This document shows, piece after piece, positions 16,331-25,724 of a stretch of 60,388 nucleotides of DNA. The notes under the pieces are model-generated. The model made no database searches, had not been told where the DNA came from, and saw only the letters and a list, made by a program, of their open reading frames with translations. Position numbers and translations under genes: made by a program. Within the stretch, counting starts at the first letter, position 1. Every line of letters starts with the position of its first letter. Source of the stretch: Porphyromonas levii DSM 23370 (lineage in GTDB: Bacteria; Bacteroidota; Bacteroidia; Bacteroidales; Porphyromonadaceae); contig NZ_KB904272.1 in assembly GCF_000379925.1 (NCBI RefSeq), forward strand, positions 1 through 60,388, written 5' to 3'.

Positions 16331-16338
16331 CAAAGGTA
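16331..16338 (-). promoter_or_regulatory. -7 box TACCTTTG of tRNA-Thr
   Basis: On the minus strand TACCTTTG matches TAnnTTTG and ends 11 bases before the tRNA 5' end at 16319, giving a start site a few bases upstream of the mature tRNA. No clear -33 TTTG is seen at the usual distance. Confidence 0.65.
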
Positions 16339-16356
16339 ACAATTTATTGTAAATAA

Positions 16357-19230
16357 TTAGTCAATTAAGTGAGAAATCTTTACCTCTTTGATTGGGTAGA
16401 GTTTACCTAGCGCTTGGAGGTCTATATGTTTACGATTACCTACTATGGTGATTGTGATAGGTTTTCCCTTTACTAGTTGTTCATGAGCCGAGATGATTTG
16501 CTCCTGAGTAAGGTGCTGAAGCTCTTCCTGAATCATGAGCGAAATATCCTTACTGTAGCCCTGACGCTCCAGTGATCTTATTTGTCGTGACCGCAAACGT
16601 AGGGTAGGGTAGTAGGTTCTTGCCATACTGAGCAATCCCTGTCGGGCGTTGGCATAACGGTTTACATCATCGGGCGCTCTCTCTATAAGCTCTGCTACCA
16701 ACTTGAGTGCTTGGACTACTTTATCTGCCTGTGTACTCAGGGTGATAACGTAGTCTGTTTTGCCATTTGCTATTGTCGCAGGTGCGAAGTCTGCATACCC
16801 ACCCACGCCGTAGGCAAGTGAACGGAATTCGCGAACTTCTTGGAATAGAAGCGAGCTCATACCACTGCCAAAGTAGCTATTATATAGTCTGATAGCTGCC
16901 TTCTGCTCCTTTTTCAGAGTCCCTAAGGGGAGATAAATCTTGATAATGGCTTGAGTAGCACTAGGCTCGTGCGCAAATAGTACCCGTGATTGCTGCTGTA
17001 CAATCGACGGAATATGACTATAGCCTTCGCCCTTGGTCGTTATGTCGTTAGCATGTAGCGCTTGTACAATCTGTGGCGCGATAGTGTCGATATCCAAAGA
17101 ACCAGTATAGTGAATATCCACTTCGCTACGTAGTAGTTGCTGAAGCTCCTCAATGAGGTCTGCGGGCTTGATCTTCTTTAGCTCAGACTTGCTGATGGAT
17201 ATCTTGTAGGGTGCATCCTCCCCATAGCGGGCTAGCTCGAGAAGTCTCTTAGAGAGTGTTGTAGGGTCTTTTTTCGTGGCTCTATCCGATAAGCTCTTAC
17301 TCTCCATGAGCTTCTTCATCGCCTTCTTCTCGGCTCGTACATCGAAGAGGAAGCGGCTTAAGAGCGCTACGCTCTCATTGAAATGATGGTCAAAGCCCGT
17401 GAGCTTGATGACAAAGAAGCTATCTCTTGATTCGAACGTAACGGAAGCACCTAGTGCCTGAAGCTCACTATTGAACTCATGGTTGCTCCATCCTCCACCT
17501 CCTACTAGGTCTAGGTAGTACTCTAGTACCTCTAGCCTTGGATGCTTAGTGGCTTGCTGGAAGTAGAGGAGATCTAGAGTAAAGAGGTCGTTCTCCTTAT
17601 TGGTGGTCTTGAAGAGTTGTACCAATCCATTGCCCGTAAGAGTTCGTCGCTCAATATCTCTCGTGAAGTCTAGTGCCCGTATGGGAAGGTCGGATATAGG
17701 CAAAGAATCCATGTGCCGGGCAAAGTCGGATTGGGCTCCTTGGTTAGGAGCTACTACTGGCTGGTACGGAGGCTTATTAAGATGCTCCTTAGGATATCTT
17801 CCGGTCTTCTTCCTGATTTCCAAGAAGTCACTACCTAGGTAGAGGTTAGCTACACGCATAACTTCCTCTTTAGTCAAAGAACGTAAGCGCACTAGGTCTT
17901 GGCTAAATGAATCCCATGTCCTCCCCTGAGCGTAAAGATCTCTCAGTAGATTAGAGCGTTTCTCAATGCTTTCAATCTGCTGTAGGTATTCCCGCTCAAT
18001 AATGAGCTTTACCTCTTGAAGCTGTTTGTCAGTGAAGTCTCCTCGCTTTATCTTATCGATTTCCTTCATCACCATCGCCACAGCCTTCTTTCTACTATGT
18101 AGTAGCTTAGGCACGGCAAAGAACCCGAAGACACCATGGTCATTGAGTGCGGTGGCTATTGGCGATGCTCCCATAATGTCTCCCTCTATGGTGAGCTTAT
18201 TTAGGAGACCTGTCTTGCCCTCATTAGAGAGTAAGGATTGGATGAGAGATAGAGTAATCTGGTCGGGATGTGTATTGGGAACCGTTTGCCATAGGTAGGC
18301 TGCTCCACTAACAAAGGGGATAGGGAGCTTTACATCTAATCGTTCATGTCCCTTGAATGGTTTAGGCTTAGGCATCTCTTCCTTAGGCGCATTGCCAGGA
18401 GCTATCTTGCCAAAGGTGCGCTCTAGTAACTCTTCTAGTCCTTCGCGCTTGAAGTCTCCCACTAGTATGAGTGCCATATTTCCTGCTCGATAATAGGTAT
18501 GGAAAAACTCCTTCATAGCATGTAGGTCGGGCGACTTAAGTGCCTCTGTACTGCCAATAATAGGGAATTGGTAAGGGTGTGGTGCGCAAACTCGCTTCAT
18601 TACCTCCTGCATGGGCTGAGTCCCCATGTTATCAGAGTACATATTCTTCTCCTCATATACCGTTTCTAGCTCGCTCTGAAAGAGTCTGAATACAGGCGCT
18701 ACCATGCGCTCGCTATTCAGCTCGCACCAATGCTCGAGATATTCAGGCGAAAAGGTGTTGAAGAATACAGTGTAGTCGTACGATGTGCCAGCATTGAGTC
18801 CCGTCCCGCCATACTTTGTGATGAGTCTATTGAACTCATTGGGAATAGCGTACTGAGTAGCCTCAATATTGAGCTGATTTATCTTTTTCTGTATCTCCTG
18901 TCGCTCCGCAGCACTGTTGGCTTGCTTAAGAAGCGTATATTGATTAGCTATCTCAGCTAGAATAGGTTGCTCCTTGGCATAGTCTACTGTACCGATACGC
19001 TTAGTGCCCTTGAACATTATGTGCTCAAAGTAGTGTGCAATACCTGTATTGGGGGAATGCTTTGCCCCAGCTCTCACCGCCACGGTACCGTAAACCTTAG
19101 GCTCCGAAGAGTCGTGAGAGAGCCAGACCGTAAGTCCATTGGATAGTGTGAGCTCCTCGACCATTTCGGTCTGAGCTAGAGAAACGTTGATAGTCATAAT
19201 TGTTGCTGTTAGGAATAGTAAAGGTTTCAT
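16357..19230 (-). CDS. M16 family zinc metalloprotease, two-domain, exported
   Basis: The 957-residue protein has a signal peptide (residues 1-19, ending SLAQ), so it is probably periplasmic. The M16 zinc motif H-Y-F-E-H is at residues 66-70, and a downstream glutamate in the ETVYEEKNMY segment near 188-194 completes the metal site. Four M16 repeat domains (about 25-240, 245-480, 530-740, 750-950) are expected for this length, and only the first has the zinc motif. The Bacteroidetes PqqL-like/insulinase-like group probably degrades peptides. The start overlaps the upstream phosphoesterase stop by 4 bases (ATGA type). Confidence 0.88.
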   Translation of the reverse strand: MKPLLFLTATIMTINVSLAQTEMVEELTLSNGLTVWLSHDSSEPKVYGTVAVRAGAKHSPNTGIAHYFEHIMFKGTKRIGTVDYAKEQPILAEIANQYTLLKQANSAAERQEIQKKINQLNIEATQYAIPNEFNRLITKYGGTGLNAGTSYDYTVFFNTFSPEYLEHWCELNSERMVAPVFRLFQSELETVYEEKNMYSDNMGTQPMQEVMKRVCAPHPYQFPIIGSTEALKSPDLHAMKEFFHTYYRAGNMALILVGDFKREGLEELLERTFGKIAPGNAPKEEMPKPKPFKGHERLDVKLPIPFVSGAAYLWQTVPNTHPDQITLSLIQSLLSNEGKTGLLNKLTIEGDIMGASPIATALNDHGVFGFFAVPKLLHSRKKAVAMVMKEIDKIKRGDFTDKQLQEVKLIIEREYLQQIESIEKRSNLLRDLYAQGRTWDSFSQDLVRLRSLTKEEVMRVANLYLGSDFLEIRKKTGRYPKEHLNKPPYQPVVAPNQGAQSDFARHMDSLPISDLPIRALDFTRDIERRTLTGNGLVQLFKTTNKENDLFTLDLLYFQQATKHPRLEVLEYYLDLVGGGGWSNHEFNSELQALGASVTFESRDSFFVIKLTGFDHHFNESVALLSRFLFDVRAEKKAMKKLMESKSLSDRATKKDPTTLSKRLLELARYGEDAPYKISISKSELKKIKPADLIEELQQLLRSEVDIHYTGSLDIDTIAPQIVQALHANDITTKGEGYSHIPSIVQQQSRVLFAHEPSATQAIIKIYLPLGTLKKEQKAAIRLYNSYFGSGMSSLLFQEVREFRSLAYGVGGYADFAPATIANGKTDYVITLSTQADKVVQALKLVAELIERAPDDVNRYANARQGLLSMARTYYPTLRLRSRQIRSLERQGYSKDISLMIQEELQHLTQEQIISAHEQLVKGKPITITIVGNRKHIDLQALGKLYPIKEVKISHLID

Positions 19231-20363
19231 GGTCTTAGACGTATTAGATGTAGATTAATGATAACTACCTCCGACTTGGTGCCAATCCGAATCGGAGAAG
19301 AGGAAAGCCCAAATCCTGAACTCGTTATATAGTGTGTGCCACCCTCCTCAATATAGCCATAAGAGTTTTCGAATATCATACCTAGGAGCCACTTGAAGGG
19401 GATAAACTGCCCGTCGTGTGTATGTCCATGCATGGCAAGGTCTACACCACTAGCACGCTCTTCCTCAGGTTCATTAGGCTGATGGTCTAGAACCATAGTG
19501 GAAGCTCCTATAGGTACTTGATCCATAAGCTTTACTAGGGGAAGCCTTTGTTTGTTCATAGCGTCATCTCTTCCCACTAGATAGAGGCTATCCTCTAGTC
19601 GTACTACTTGGTCGCGTAGCAATACACCAATACTACTTAGCCAGTCGCATTTCTTTTCTAGATCGATATAATACTCGTGGTTCCCTAGTACATGGAATAT
19701 CTTGGAGGGGTCGGGATGTAGGGCGCGCATCAGTGTTGTAACCTCTGGATATTCCTCTACGTAGTGGAAGTAGTAGTCCAACTGATCGCCTCCTACAAAG
19801 ACATAGTCCGGTTTTTCATCTTGTACGATCTTAGCCATCTTACTCACCTGCTCCTGGGTAATAATATCTCCAAAGTGTATATCTGTGATGAGTGCTATCT
19901 TGAGGTCATGAGACGAACCATTGTAGGGTAGGGAAACGTTGTAACGAGTGACCACTGGTTGCATCGTATTGTAGTAGCCCTGGATACATAGGATAAGCGT
20001 TATCGGCATCAGGATGAGCATAGCCAAACCTCTAGCTCTACGCTTAGGGATATCGCCTTTGATGACCCCCGTTTTCTGCAGTATCCATATTGCAAGGTAG
20101 GCTAATACTAGGAGCATTAATAGTACTCCTATATATATGTAGTAGTTGCTGAATATCAGTCCGCCTACTCGCATAAATTCCCCATTCTTATTGAGAGAAG
20201 CACTGGAAACGACGATATATACGAAGTAGAGTAGCTCTAGCCCTACCCAACCTAAACTGACTTTACGCCAAATAGATCCCTTTATTGTCCCTTTCCAAAC
20301 CGCAGTGAGTAGGAGTAGATTCATAAGGACCTGACCCACCAGCGAGATAATTAGCATGCGCAT
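19227..20363 (-). CDS. Membrane-anchored calcineurin-like metallophosphoesterase
   Basis: The N-terminal 140 residues contain about four hydrophobic segments. The catalytic domain follows with the five metallophosphoesterase motifs: LITDIHFGD, GGDQLDY, LGNHEYY, a DHQP segment and MHGHTHDGQ. This matches the YaeI/Ykue-like membrane phosphoesterase family, whose substrates include lipid-linked pyrophosphates in some members; here the substrate is unknown. It lies 8 bases after the MATE gene and overlaps the protease gene, forming a three-gene operon. Confidence 0.85.
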   Translation of the reverse strand: MRMLIISLVGQVLMNLLLLTAVWKGTIKGSIWRKVSLGWVGLELLYFVYIVVSSASLNKNGEFMRVGGLIFSNYYIYIGVLLMLLVLAYLAIWILQKTGVIKGDIPKRRARGLAMLILMPITLILCIQGYYNTMQPVVTRYNVSLPYNGSSHDLKIALITDIHFGDIITQEQVSKMAKIVQDEKPDYVFVGGDQLDYYFHYVEEYPEVTTLMRALHPDPSKIFHVLGNHEYYIDLEKKCDWLSSIGVLLRDQVVRLEDSLYLVGRDDAMNKQRLPLVKLMDQVPIGASTMVLDHQPNEPEEERASGVDLAMHGHTHDGQFIPFKWLLGMIFENSYGYIEEGGTHYITSSGFGLSSSPIRIGTKSEVVIINLHLIRLRP

Positions 20364-20371
20364 GAGGATAC

Positions 20372-21742
20372 TTATTCTTTATGCTTTTGGAAGAATCTGA
20401 TAATCATAAATAACGAGACGGTAAAGGAGAGGATATCGGCAACGGGGGTCGACAACCATACGCCCTTGAGTCCCATAAACTGTGGCAGTATATACAGTGC
20501 AGGTATCAAGAGCACAATTTGGCGGGAAACACTTAGTATAAGTGACCGCCAAGCTGAACCGATACTCTGGAAGAAGTGAACCGTAGATACCTGAAACCCT
20601 ACAGCCCAAAAGGCGAAGGTCTCGATAGAGACAGCGATAGACGCAATCCCGATAAGTTCGGTATCGGCAGTAAAGAGCCGTACTATTTGTTCGGGAAATA
20701 ACTGAGCTAGAGTAAGCCCAATGAGCCCGATGGTCACATTTATCTTGACCGTCTTGGAGAATGCTTCCCTAACCCTACCCATATTGCCAGCCCCGAAGTT
20801 GTACCCCACAATCGGTTGCATACCTATAGATAATCCCATAATGAGCATGAAGATAAGGGTGGCAATACTATTGGATATTCCGTAAGCCCCTACGGCATAA
20901 TCCCCACCGTACTTCACAAGGCTCGTATTTTTCATCACTTGCACCATACTGGATGCTAAGTGCATCACGAAAGGTGCTACGCCAATGCTAAGGATACTCC
21001 CGATATAGCCTAGTTTAAACTTGAAGTACTTAGGCTTAATGAGTAGAAGGTTGCGCTTGTCTGTGAAGTGCTGCATCACAAAGAGCATACCCACAAACAT
21101 ACTAATGACTGTTGCCCAAGCTGCACCTCTAATACCCCAGCCTAAGCCATAGATGAAGAGGGAGTCGAAAAGGACATTTAGCACCGCTCCTATAATCATC
21201 GTAATCATAGCCTTGAGCGGATAGCCTGTAGACCTCATTACCGAGTTGTAGGAGAATGTGAGGTTGGCAAAGATATTGCCAGGTATTACAATCTCCAAGT
21301 AGGCTTTGGCATAGGGAATGGTGCCCTCCGATGCGCCAAAAGTATACAGCAAGGGCTCCATAAATATGTAGGTAAGGGATATGGTGCTAAGACTAAAAAT
21401 AAGGGAGAGCAAAAAGGCATTACCCAATAAATACTCTGCTTCTTCGTTTTTCTTTTGCCCCAAAAGGATAGAAATCCTAGAGGAGGCGCCCACACCCACT
21501 AGTACGCCGAAGGCTTGTAGAAATATAAGGATAGGGAACGTAAGGGCAAGACCAGAAATAGCCATACCACCTACTCCCTGTCCTATAAATATACGGTCTA
21601 CGACATTGTACAAAGAATTCACCATCGATCCTACAATCGATGGCAATGCATAGTTTCTTAGTAAATGGCCGATGGGGAGTATGCCAAGGTCGTTTGTTTT
21701 TGAACCCCTTCCTGCTCCTTGGGCACTTTTATTTCCAAACAC
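20372..21742 (-). CDS. MATE family efflux transporter, 456 aa
   Basis: Twelve hydrophobic segments and the typical length fit the MATE (MatE) transporter family, of the NorM/DinF/MepA kind. Segments near residues 22-45 (GHLLRNYALPSIVGSMVNSLYNVVDRIFIGQ) and the related repeat near 255-280 mark the two halves, each beginning with the characteristic P-x-x-x-x-x-L pattern. It exports drugs or metabolites by Na+ or H+ antiport. It is the first gene of the operon with the phosphoesterase and protease, and the 95 bases between it and the Crp gene hold no clear promoter box. Confidence 0.88.
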   Translation of the reverse strand: MFGNKSAQGAGRGSKTNDLGILPIGHLLRNYALPSIVGSMVNSLYNVVDRIFIGQGVGGMAISGLALTFPILIFLQAFGVLVGVGASSRISILLGQKKNEEAEYLLGNAFLLSLIFSLSTISLTYIFMEPLLYTFGASEGTIPYAKAYLEIVIPGNIFANLTFSYNSVMRSTGYPLKAMITMIIGAVLNVLFDSLFIYGLGWGIRGAAWATVISMFVGMLFVMQHFTDKRNLLLIKPKYFKFKLGYIGSILSIGVAPFVMHLASSMVQVMKNTSLVKYGGDYAVGAYGISNSIATLIFMLIMGLSIGMQPIVGYNFGAGNMGRVREAFSKTVKINVTIGLIGLTLAQLFPEQIVRLFTADTELIGIASIAVSIETFAFWAVGFQVSTVHFFQSIGSAWRSLILSVSRQIVLLIPALYILPQFMGLKGVWLSTPVADILSFTVSLFMIIRFFQKHKE

Positions 21743-21837
21743 GATTCGTCGAGCTAAATGTTATGTTCCATTTTCCTAAGCCCTCCTTCCTAGGAATCTA
21801 AATTGGAATGAGGTCGAGTAGTCGACCACTGTGGCGG

Positions 21838-22545
21838 TTACCCCAGTTTGCTAATGCGTTGTAGCTTGGACTCGTCCAATACCTTAATCTTCCTCCCATT
21901 CAGGCTGATAACACCCTCTTCCTGAAACGAACGAAGAGTGCGTACTGCATTACTAGTGGTCATGTTGCTGAGATCCGCTAGTTCGTTGCGTGTCAAGTAG
22001 GCATGGATGGTTCTGCCATCACCCTCGGAACCATATTTGTCCTTGAGTAGCAGAAGAGACTCCGCTAGCCTCCCTCTCGTATGCTTCTGAGTCAGGGTGA
22101 TGATCATTTGGTTGCGCTCTCGCAGACGTAGTGCAAGGTCGTCCATGAAATAAAGACCTACTCTAGGATTGCTACGCAGGATACCCTCTAGGCTCCTAAT
22201 TGGAACTAAGCAGATAAGACTATTCTCCATAGCGGTAGCACTGGTAAGAGGCGATTCGGAGGCAAAGTGAGCCTCATAGCCGAAAAACTCCTTGGCTCGT
22301 ATCAGACTTAATATCTGGGTACGATCCTCCTCCTGGGTGATCTTTACTTGACCATTGACCAGGATAAAAGCATTTTGTGGAATAACCTTAGCATCATATA
22401 TCACCTCACCACGCTTGTAGATATAGTAGCTAGACCATATCAAGAGCTCCTCTCGCTCTGAGTCTGTAAGTAGGCTCCAGAGTTTTGGCATTATGTTGGA
22501 GAGATGAGGGCTATTCTCCTTTTTAATTTCAATCTTTTCCTTCAT
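21838..22545 (-). CDS. Crp/Fnr family transcriptional regulator, 235 aa
   Basis: Residues 25-140 form the cyclic-nucleotide-binding beta-barrel (YKRGEVIYDAKVIPQNAFILVNGQVKI), and residues 155-230 form the Crp-type winged helix with recognition region LTRNELADLSNMTTSNAVRTLRSF. No cysteine cluster for an Fe-S centre is seen, so it is not a classical Fnr. The gene is divergent from the FKBP pair with a 409-base gap holding a 22-bp repeat array. A TATCTTTG box (22572-22565) lies 19 bases before the ATG, giving a very short leader. Confidence 0.85.
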   Translation of the reverse strand: MKEKIEIKKENSPHLSNIMPKLWSLLTDSEREELLIWSSYYIYKRGEVIYDAKVIPQNAFILVNGQVKITQEEDRTQILSLIRAKEFFGYEAHFASESPLTSATAMENSLICLVPIRSLEGILRSNPRVGLYFMDDLALRLRERNQMIITLTQKHTRGRLAESLLLLKDKYGSEGDGRTIHAYLTRNELADLSNMTTSNAVRTLRSFQEEGVISLNGRKIKVLDESKLQRISKLG

Positions 22546-22564
22546 CGCAACTTATATTCCAGCA

Positions 22565-22572
22565 CAAAGATA
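22565..22572 (-). promoter_or_regulatory. -7 box TATCTTTG of the Crp/Fnr-type gene
   Basis: A perfect TAnnTTTG on the minus strand, 19 bases before the ATG at 22545. No -33 TTTG is visible at normal spacing. Confidence 0.6.
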
Positions 22573-22692
22573 CATATTTTTCACCACCTTCTAAAACAAT
22601 AGTAGTGGATGATTTTATACAATTTCGGTGATGTTTTTCGCTAGACTAGCATTGGTGGCTCTAGTACAGGCAAAAAAGTCCTCGGTATATCT

Positions 22693-22780
22693 AGGACAGT
22701 CTCTCCCGCGAGGGACTGGAGTTTATATGGCTAGGAACTGGAGTCCCTCCCGTGAAGAACTGGAGTCCCTCCCGAGAGGG
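22693..22780. repeat. 22-bp tandem array A, four units
   Basis: Units start at 22693, 22715, 22737 and 22759. The last three begin ACTGGAGT exactly 22 bases apart; the first is diverged (AGGACAGT). The rest of each unit varies: CCCTCCCGAGAGGG in unit 4 is an inverted repeat (CCCTC/GAGGG), and the GGGA-C-T-G-G-A-GT-CCC type dyad recurs across unit joins. It lies between divergent crp and FKBP genes. No coding frame crosses it. Confidence 0.75.
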
Positions 22781-22904
22781 AATCTGTAGAACTAGTAGAC
22801 CGCTGAGCGATTTTCTACAGAGGAAAGGAAAATGAGATAGGTGAGCATGGTCGGTATTTGATATCGGGGGTCTTGAGGGTAGGGGTAGTTACTCTATTTT
22901 TTGC

Positions 22905-22912
22905 TATCTTTG
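22905..22912 (+). promoter_or_regulatory. -7 box TATCTTTG of the FKBP operon
   Basis: A perfect TAnnTTTG lies 42 bases before the ATG at 22955. The bases between it and array A are unremarkable. Confidence 0.65.
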
Positions 22913-22954
22913 CAGGCGAATTATATTGAATAATAGAAAATTGAAGGAAATAAG

Positions 22955-23545
22955 ATGACAGATAAGATAAGCTACGCTATTGGTCTGAGCATGGGTCATA
23001 ATTTTAAGGGCGAAGGTATAGAGATAAATTGCCCTGAGGATTTCAGTAAGGCTGTGCTGGATGTGCTCCAAGAGAAAGAGACCGAGATGACTATCGATGA
23101 GGCTAAGCAGGTAATTAATGCCTACTTCACAAAGCTACATGAGGAACGTATGGAGCTCAACAAGAAAGCAGGTGCTGAGTATCAGATGATCAATGGCAAG
23201 AAGGAGGGGGTAACCACTCTTCCATCGGGTGTACAGTTTGAGGTGCTCCAAAAGGGAGAGGGCGAGAAGCCTTCGGCAACCGACAAGGTGAAGTGTCACT
23301 ATCATGGTACGCTGATTAATGGGACTGTGTTTGATAGCTCTGTAGAGCGTGGCGAGCCAGCGGTATTCCCAGTGAATGGCGTGATTATGGGTTGGCAAGA
23401 GATCCTCCAAATGATGCCTGTAGGCTCTAAGTGGAGGGTGACCATTCCTTATCAGCATGCTTACGGAGAGCGTGGGGCTGGTCAGGCAATAGAGCCATAT
23501 AGTACGCTGATCTTCGATATCGAGCTACTAAGTATCGAGAAGTAA
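22955..23545 (+). CDS. FKBP-type peptidyl-prolyl isomerase, cytoplasmic
   Basis: The N-terminal 75 residues (DKISYAIGLSMGHNFKGEGI and following helices) match the FKBP N-terminal dimerisation domain. Residues 90-196 are the FKBP catalytic domain with VKCHYHGTLINGTVFDSS, V-I-M-G-W and the closing FDIELLSI. No signal peptide is present, so it acts in the cytoplasm, in contrast to the lipoprotein paralogue 33 bases downstream. It catalyses cis-trans isomerisation of prolyl bonds and acts as a folding helper. Confidence 0.9.
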   Translation: MTDKISYAIGLSMGHNFKGEGIEINCPEDFSKAVLDVLQEKETEMTIDEAKQVINAYFTKLHEERMELNKKAGAEYQMINGKKEGVTTLPSGVQFEVLQKGEGEKPSATDKVKCHYHGTLINGTVFDSSVERGEPAVFPVNGVIMGWQEILQMMPVGSKWRVTIPYQHAYGERGAGQAIEPYSTLIFDIELLSIEK

Positions 23546-23578
23546 TATACACAATCATAACAATTAATTGGAAAGATA

Positions 23579-24427
23579 ATGAAAAGGACTTTCACAGGTG
23601 TTGCAGCTACCCTTATGGGCGTAGGTCTGCTCGTATCTTCTTGCGGTGGAGGTAAGATTAAATCCGCTAGCTTTACTCAGGATAACGACAGCGTTTCTTA
23701 CGCAATTGGTATCCTTAACGGTGCTCAGTATAAGGGCTATCTGGAGCAGGATTCTACCATTAACATGGAAGAATTCCTTCAGGGTCTAGCTGACGGTGCT
23801 TATGACAAGGGTGGTAAGAGCTCTTCTTACAACCAAGGCTATGGTATCGGCGAGAACTTCCGCAGGGGTACTCAGGAGGATAGCACTGTAAATATCGATA
23901 ATCTCGTAGCTGGTTTTGCCGATATGCTTAGGGATCAGGGTCTGATGACTGAGGATGAGGCAATGGCATTCATGAACTCTTACCAGGCTAAGATGCAGCA
24001 AAAGGCTATGGAAGAGCAGAAGGCTAAGGAGGCTAAGCAGATAGAGGCTCAGGATAAGATCCTTGCCGAGCTTGCAGCTGATTCTGAGGTAATGAAGACT
24101 GAGAGTGGTCTTATGTATAAGGTGACTAAGCTAGGTACAGGCGTGAAGCCAAATGCGACGGACACTGTAACTGTGCACTACAAGGGTACGGATGTTATGG
24201 GTGAGGTTTTCGACTCATCTTATGATCGCAATGAGCCTACTTCTTTCCCACTTGACCGTGTGATTGCTGGTTGGACTGAGGGCTTCCAGCTCATGCCAGA
24301 GGGTTCTACTTTCACCCTATGGATTCCTGGTAACCTCGCTTATGGAGAGCTAGGTACTCCTACGAATGGTCCTGCTGGTCTACTCAAGTTTGAGTGCGAG
24401 CTTATTAAGGTGTCTCCAGCTAAGTAA
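23579..24427 (+). CDS. FKBP-type peptidyl-prolyl isomerase, lipoprotein (FkpA/Mip-like)
   Basis: A lipoprotein signal peptide ends at the lipobox LLVSSC (Cys near residue 22), so the protein is probably attached to the outer membrane or periplasmic face. The FKBP N-domain (35-150) includes a long charged helix rich in K, E and Q. The FKBP domain follows (175-282: TVTVHYKGTDVMGEVFDSS, V-I-A-G-W, LAYGELG). The domain order equals that of the gene before it with a signal peptide added, so the two are probably tandem duplicates. A large hairpin follows the stop. Confidence 0.9.
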   Translation: MKRTFTGVAATLMGVGLLVSSCGGGKIKSASFTQDNDSVSYAIGILNGAQYKGYLEQDSTINMEEFLQGLADGAYDKGGKSSSYNQGYGIGENFRRGTQEDSTVNIDNLVAGFADMLRDQGLMTEDEAMAFMNSYQAKMQQKAMEEQKAKEAKQIEAQDKILAELAADSEVMKTESGLMYKVTKLGTGVKPNATDTVTVHYKGTDVMGEVFDSSYDRNEPTSFPLDRVIAGWTEGFQLMPEGSTFTLWIPGNLAYGELGTPTNGPAGLLKFECELIKVSPAK

Positions 24428-24453
24428 TAAGTAGAGACCTACTGATACAATAT

Positions 24454-24497
24454 ATTATAGTGGCTATGTGGGCAATCGCCTGTATAGCCACTATAAT
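24454..24497 (+). terminator. Long hairpin after the FKBP genes
   Basis: Arms 24454-24467 and 24484-24497 pair over 14 bases, and inside the loop GGC/GCC can pair. It follows the FKBP lipoprotein stop by 27 bases. The T-rich tract after it is weak (ATTGTAAATATT), so termination may be partial or bidirectional. Confidence 0.6.
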
Positions 24498-24534
24498 ATT
24501 GTAAATATTAGCACTCTTCCTTCAGGGCAATAAA

Positions 24535-24568
24535 GAGAGCCGTGAAAGCACTTGGCTTTCACGGCTCT
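24535..24568 (-). terminator. Terminator after gcvT
   Basis: A perfect 14-bp stem (24536-24549 with 24555-24568) with a 5-base loop is followed on the minus strand by CTCTTTATTG. It lies 22 bases past the gcvT stop and ends the long leftward operon. Confidence 0.8.
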
Positions 24569-24590
24569 TATGTATAATAACAAGTAACGA

Positions 24591-25688
24591 TTACTTGCGG
24601 AATGGAAGCTTGATTACCTCTGCAGGGATATCCTTCTTGCGGATGCGGATAAAGATCTCGCTACCTGGATCCTTAAACTCTCTCTTGACGTAGCCAAGAC
24701 CAACACCCTTGCCATCAAGGCTTGGTGCTGGTGCCCCTGAGGTGACACGTCCAATCACGTTACCATTAGCATCTACAATCTCGTAGTCTTGGCGTGGTAC
24801 GCCTTTCTCCTTTAGCTCGAAGCCAACGAGACGATTCTTGATGCCCTCTTCCTTGGTCTTGAGCAGGAAGTCACGGTCGGTCATCTTCTCTTTGCCGTCT
24901 ACGAACTTAGTAATCCAGCCTAGACCAGCCTCGAGAGGATTGGTGGTATCATCGATATCGTGACCATAGAGACAGAAGCCCATCTCGAGCCTAAGGGTAT
25001 CGCGAGCACCTAGACCAGTAGGCTTGATACCAAACTCTTTGCCTGCCTCGAATAGAGTGTCCCATACAAGGCGAGCATCCTTGAGATCCTTGAAGTAGAG
25101 CTCAAAGCCACCTGCACCGGTGTATCCAGTGTTAGAGATGATACAATCAAGTCCAGCGAACTTGCCTAGTGCATAGTGGTAGTATGCAATGTCGTCGAGA
25201 TTGACATCGACACACTTCTGAATGGTTGCTTTGGCCTTAGGACCTTGGACAGCTAGGATGCTAACTCGCTCGGAGTCGTTCTCTAGGACAACACCTTCGT
25301 ACTGGTGCTGCTTCATCCAGTTGAAGTCCTTCTCTATATTGGCAGCATTAACTGCACACATATATCTACCATTCTCTAGCTGATACATGATGAAGTCATC
25401 TACGATGCCTCCCTTGCCATTTGGCATATAGGTATACTGAGCCTTGCCAACCTCTAGTTTGCTTACATCGTTGCTAGTTACAGCTTGTAGAAATTCTAGT
25501 GCTTTAGGACCGCTAACGATGACGGCTCCCATGTGTGATACATCAAATACGCCTACATTGTCAATCACATTCATGTGTTCTGGGTTGATACCCTCGTATT
25601 GGATTGGCATGTTGTATCCAGCGAATGGAGCCATCTTGGCTCCAAGTGCGATATGGATATCGGTAAATGGAGTAGTCTTCAATTCCAT
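24591..25688 (-). CDS. gcvT: Glycine cleavage system aminomethyltransferase (T protein)
   Basis: The 365-residue length and motifs fit GcvT: MPIQYEGI near the start, [15 protein letters not shown] (about 46-60), the folate-binding region around GFELYFKD (190-200), [11 protein letters not shown] (226-236) and a C-terminal beta-barrel. It transfers the aminomethyl carbon from lipoyl-H protein to tetrahydrofolate, releasing ammonia. The H and P proteins are not nearby. It is the last gene of the leftward operon, 36 bases after pepT. Confidence 0.95.
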   Translation of the reverse strand: MELKTTPFTDIHIALGAKMAPFAGYNMPIQYEGINPEHMNVIDNVGVFDVSHMGAVIVSGPKALEFLQAVTSNDVSKLEVGKAQYTYMPNGKGGIVDDFIMYQLENGRYMCAVNAANIEKDFNWMKQHQYEGVVLENDSERVSILAVQGPKAKATIQKCVDVNLDDIAYYHYALGKFAGLDCIISNTGYTGAGGFELYFKDLKDARLVWDTLFEAGKEFGIKPTGLGARDTLRLEMGFCLYGHDIDDTTNPLEAGLGWITKFVDGKEKMTDRDFLLKTKEEGIKNRLVGFELKEKGVPRQDYEIVDANGNVIGRVTSGAPAPSLDGKGVGLGYVKREFKDPGSEIFIRIRKKDIPAEVIKLPFRK

Positions 25689-25724
25689 AGTTCTCTTTTC
25701 TATAAAAGTATTAGTACTAAATTC

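Noticed and set aside
21812-21827. GGTCGA/TCGACC hairpin after the crp gene
   Set aside because: Only 6 bp with a 4-base loop and no T-tract; too weak to call a terminator.
24421-24600. Glycine riboswitch linked to gcvT
   Set aside because: gcvT is the last gene of its operon and the hairpins here lie at its 3' side; no aptamer pattern was seen upstream of the operon.
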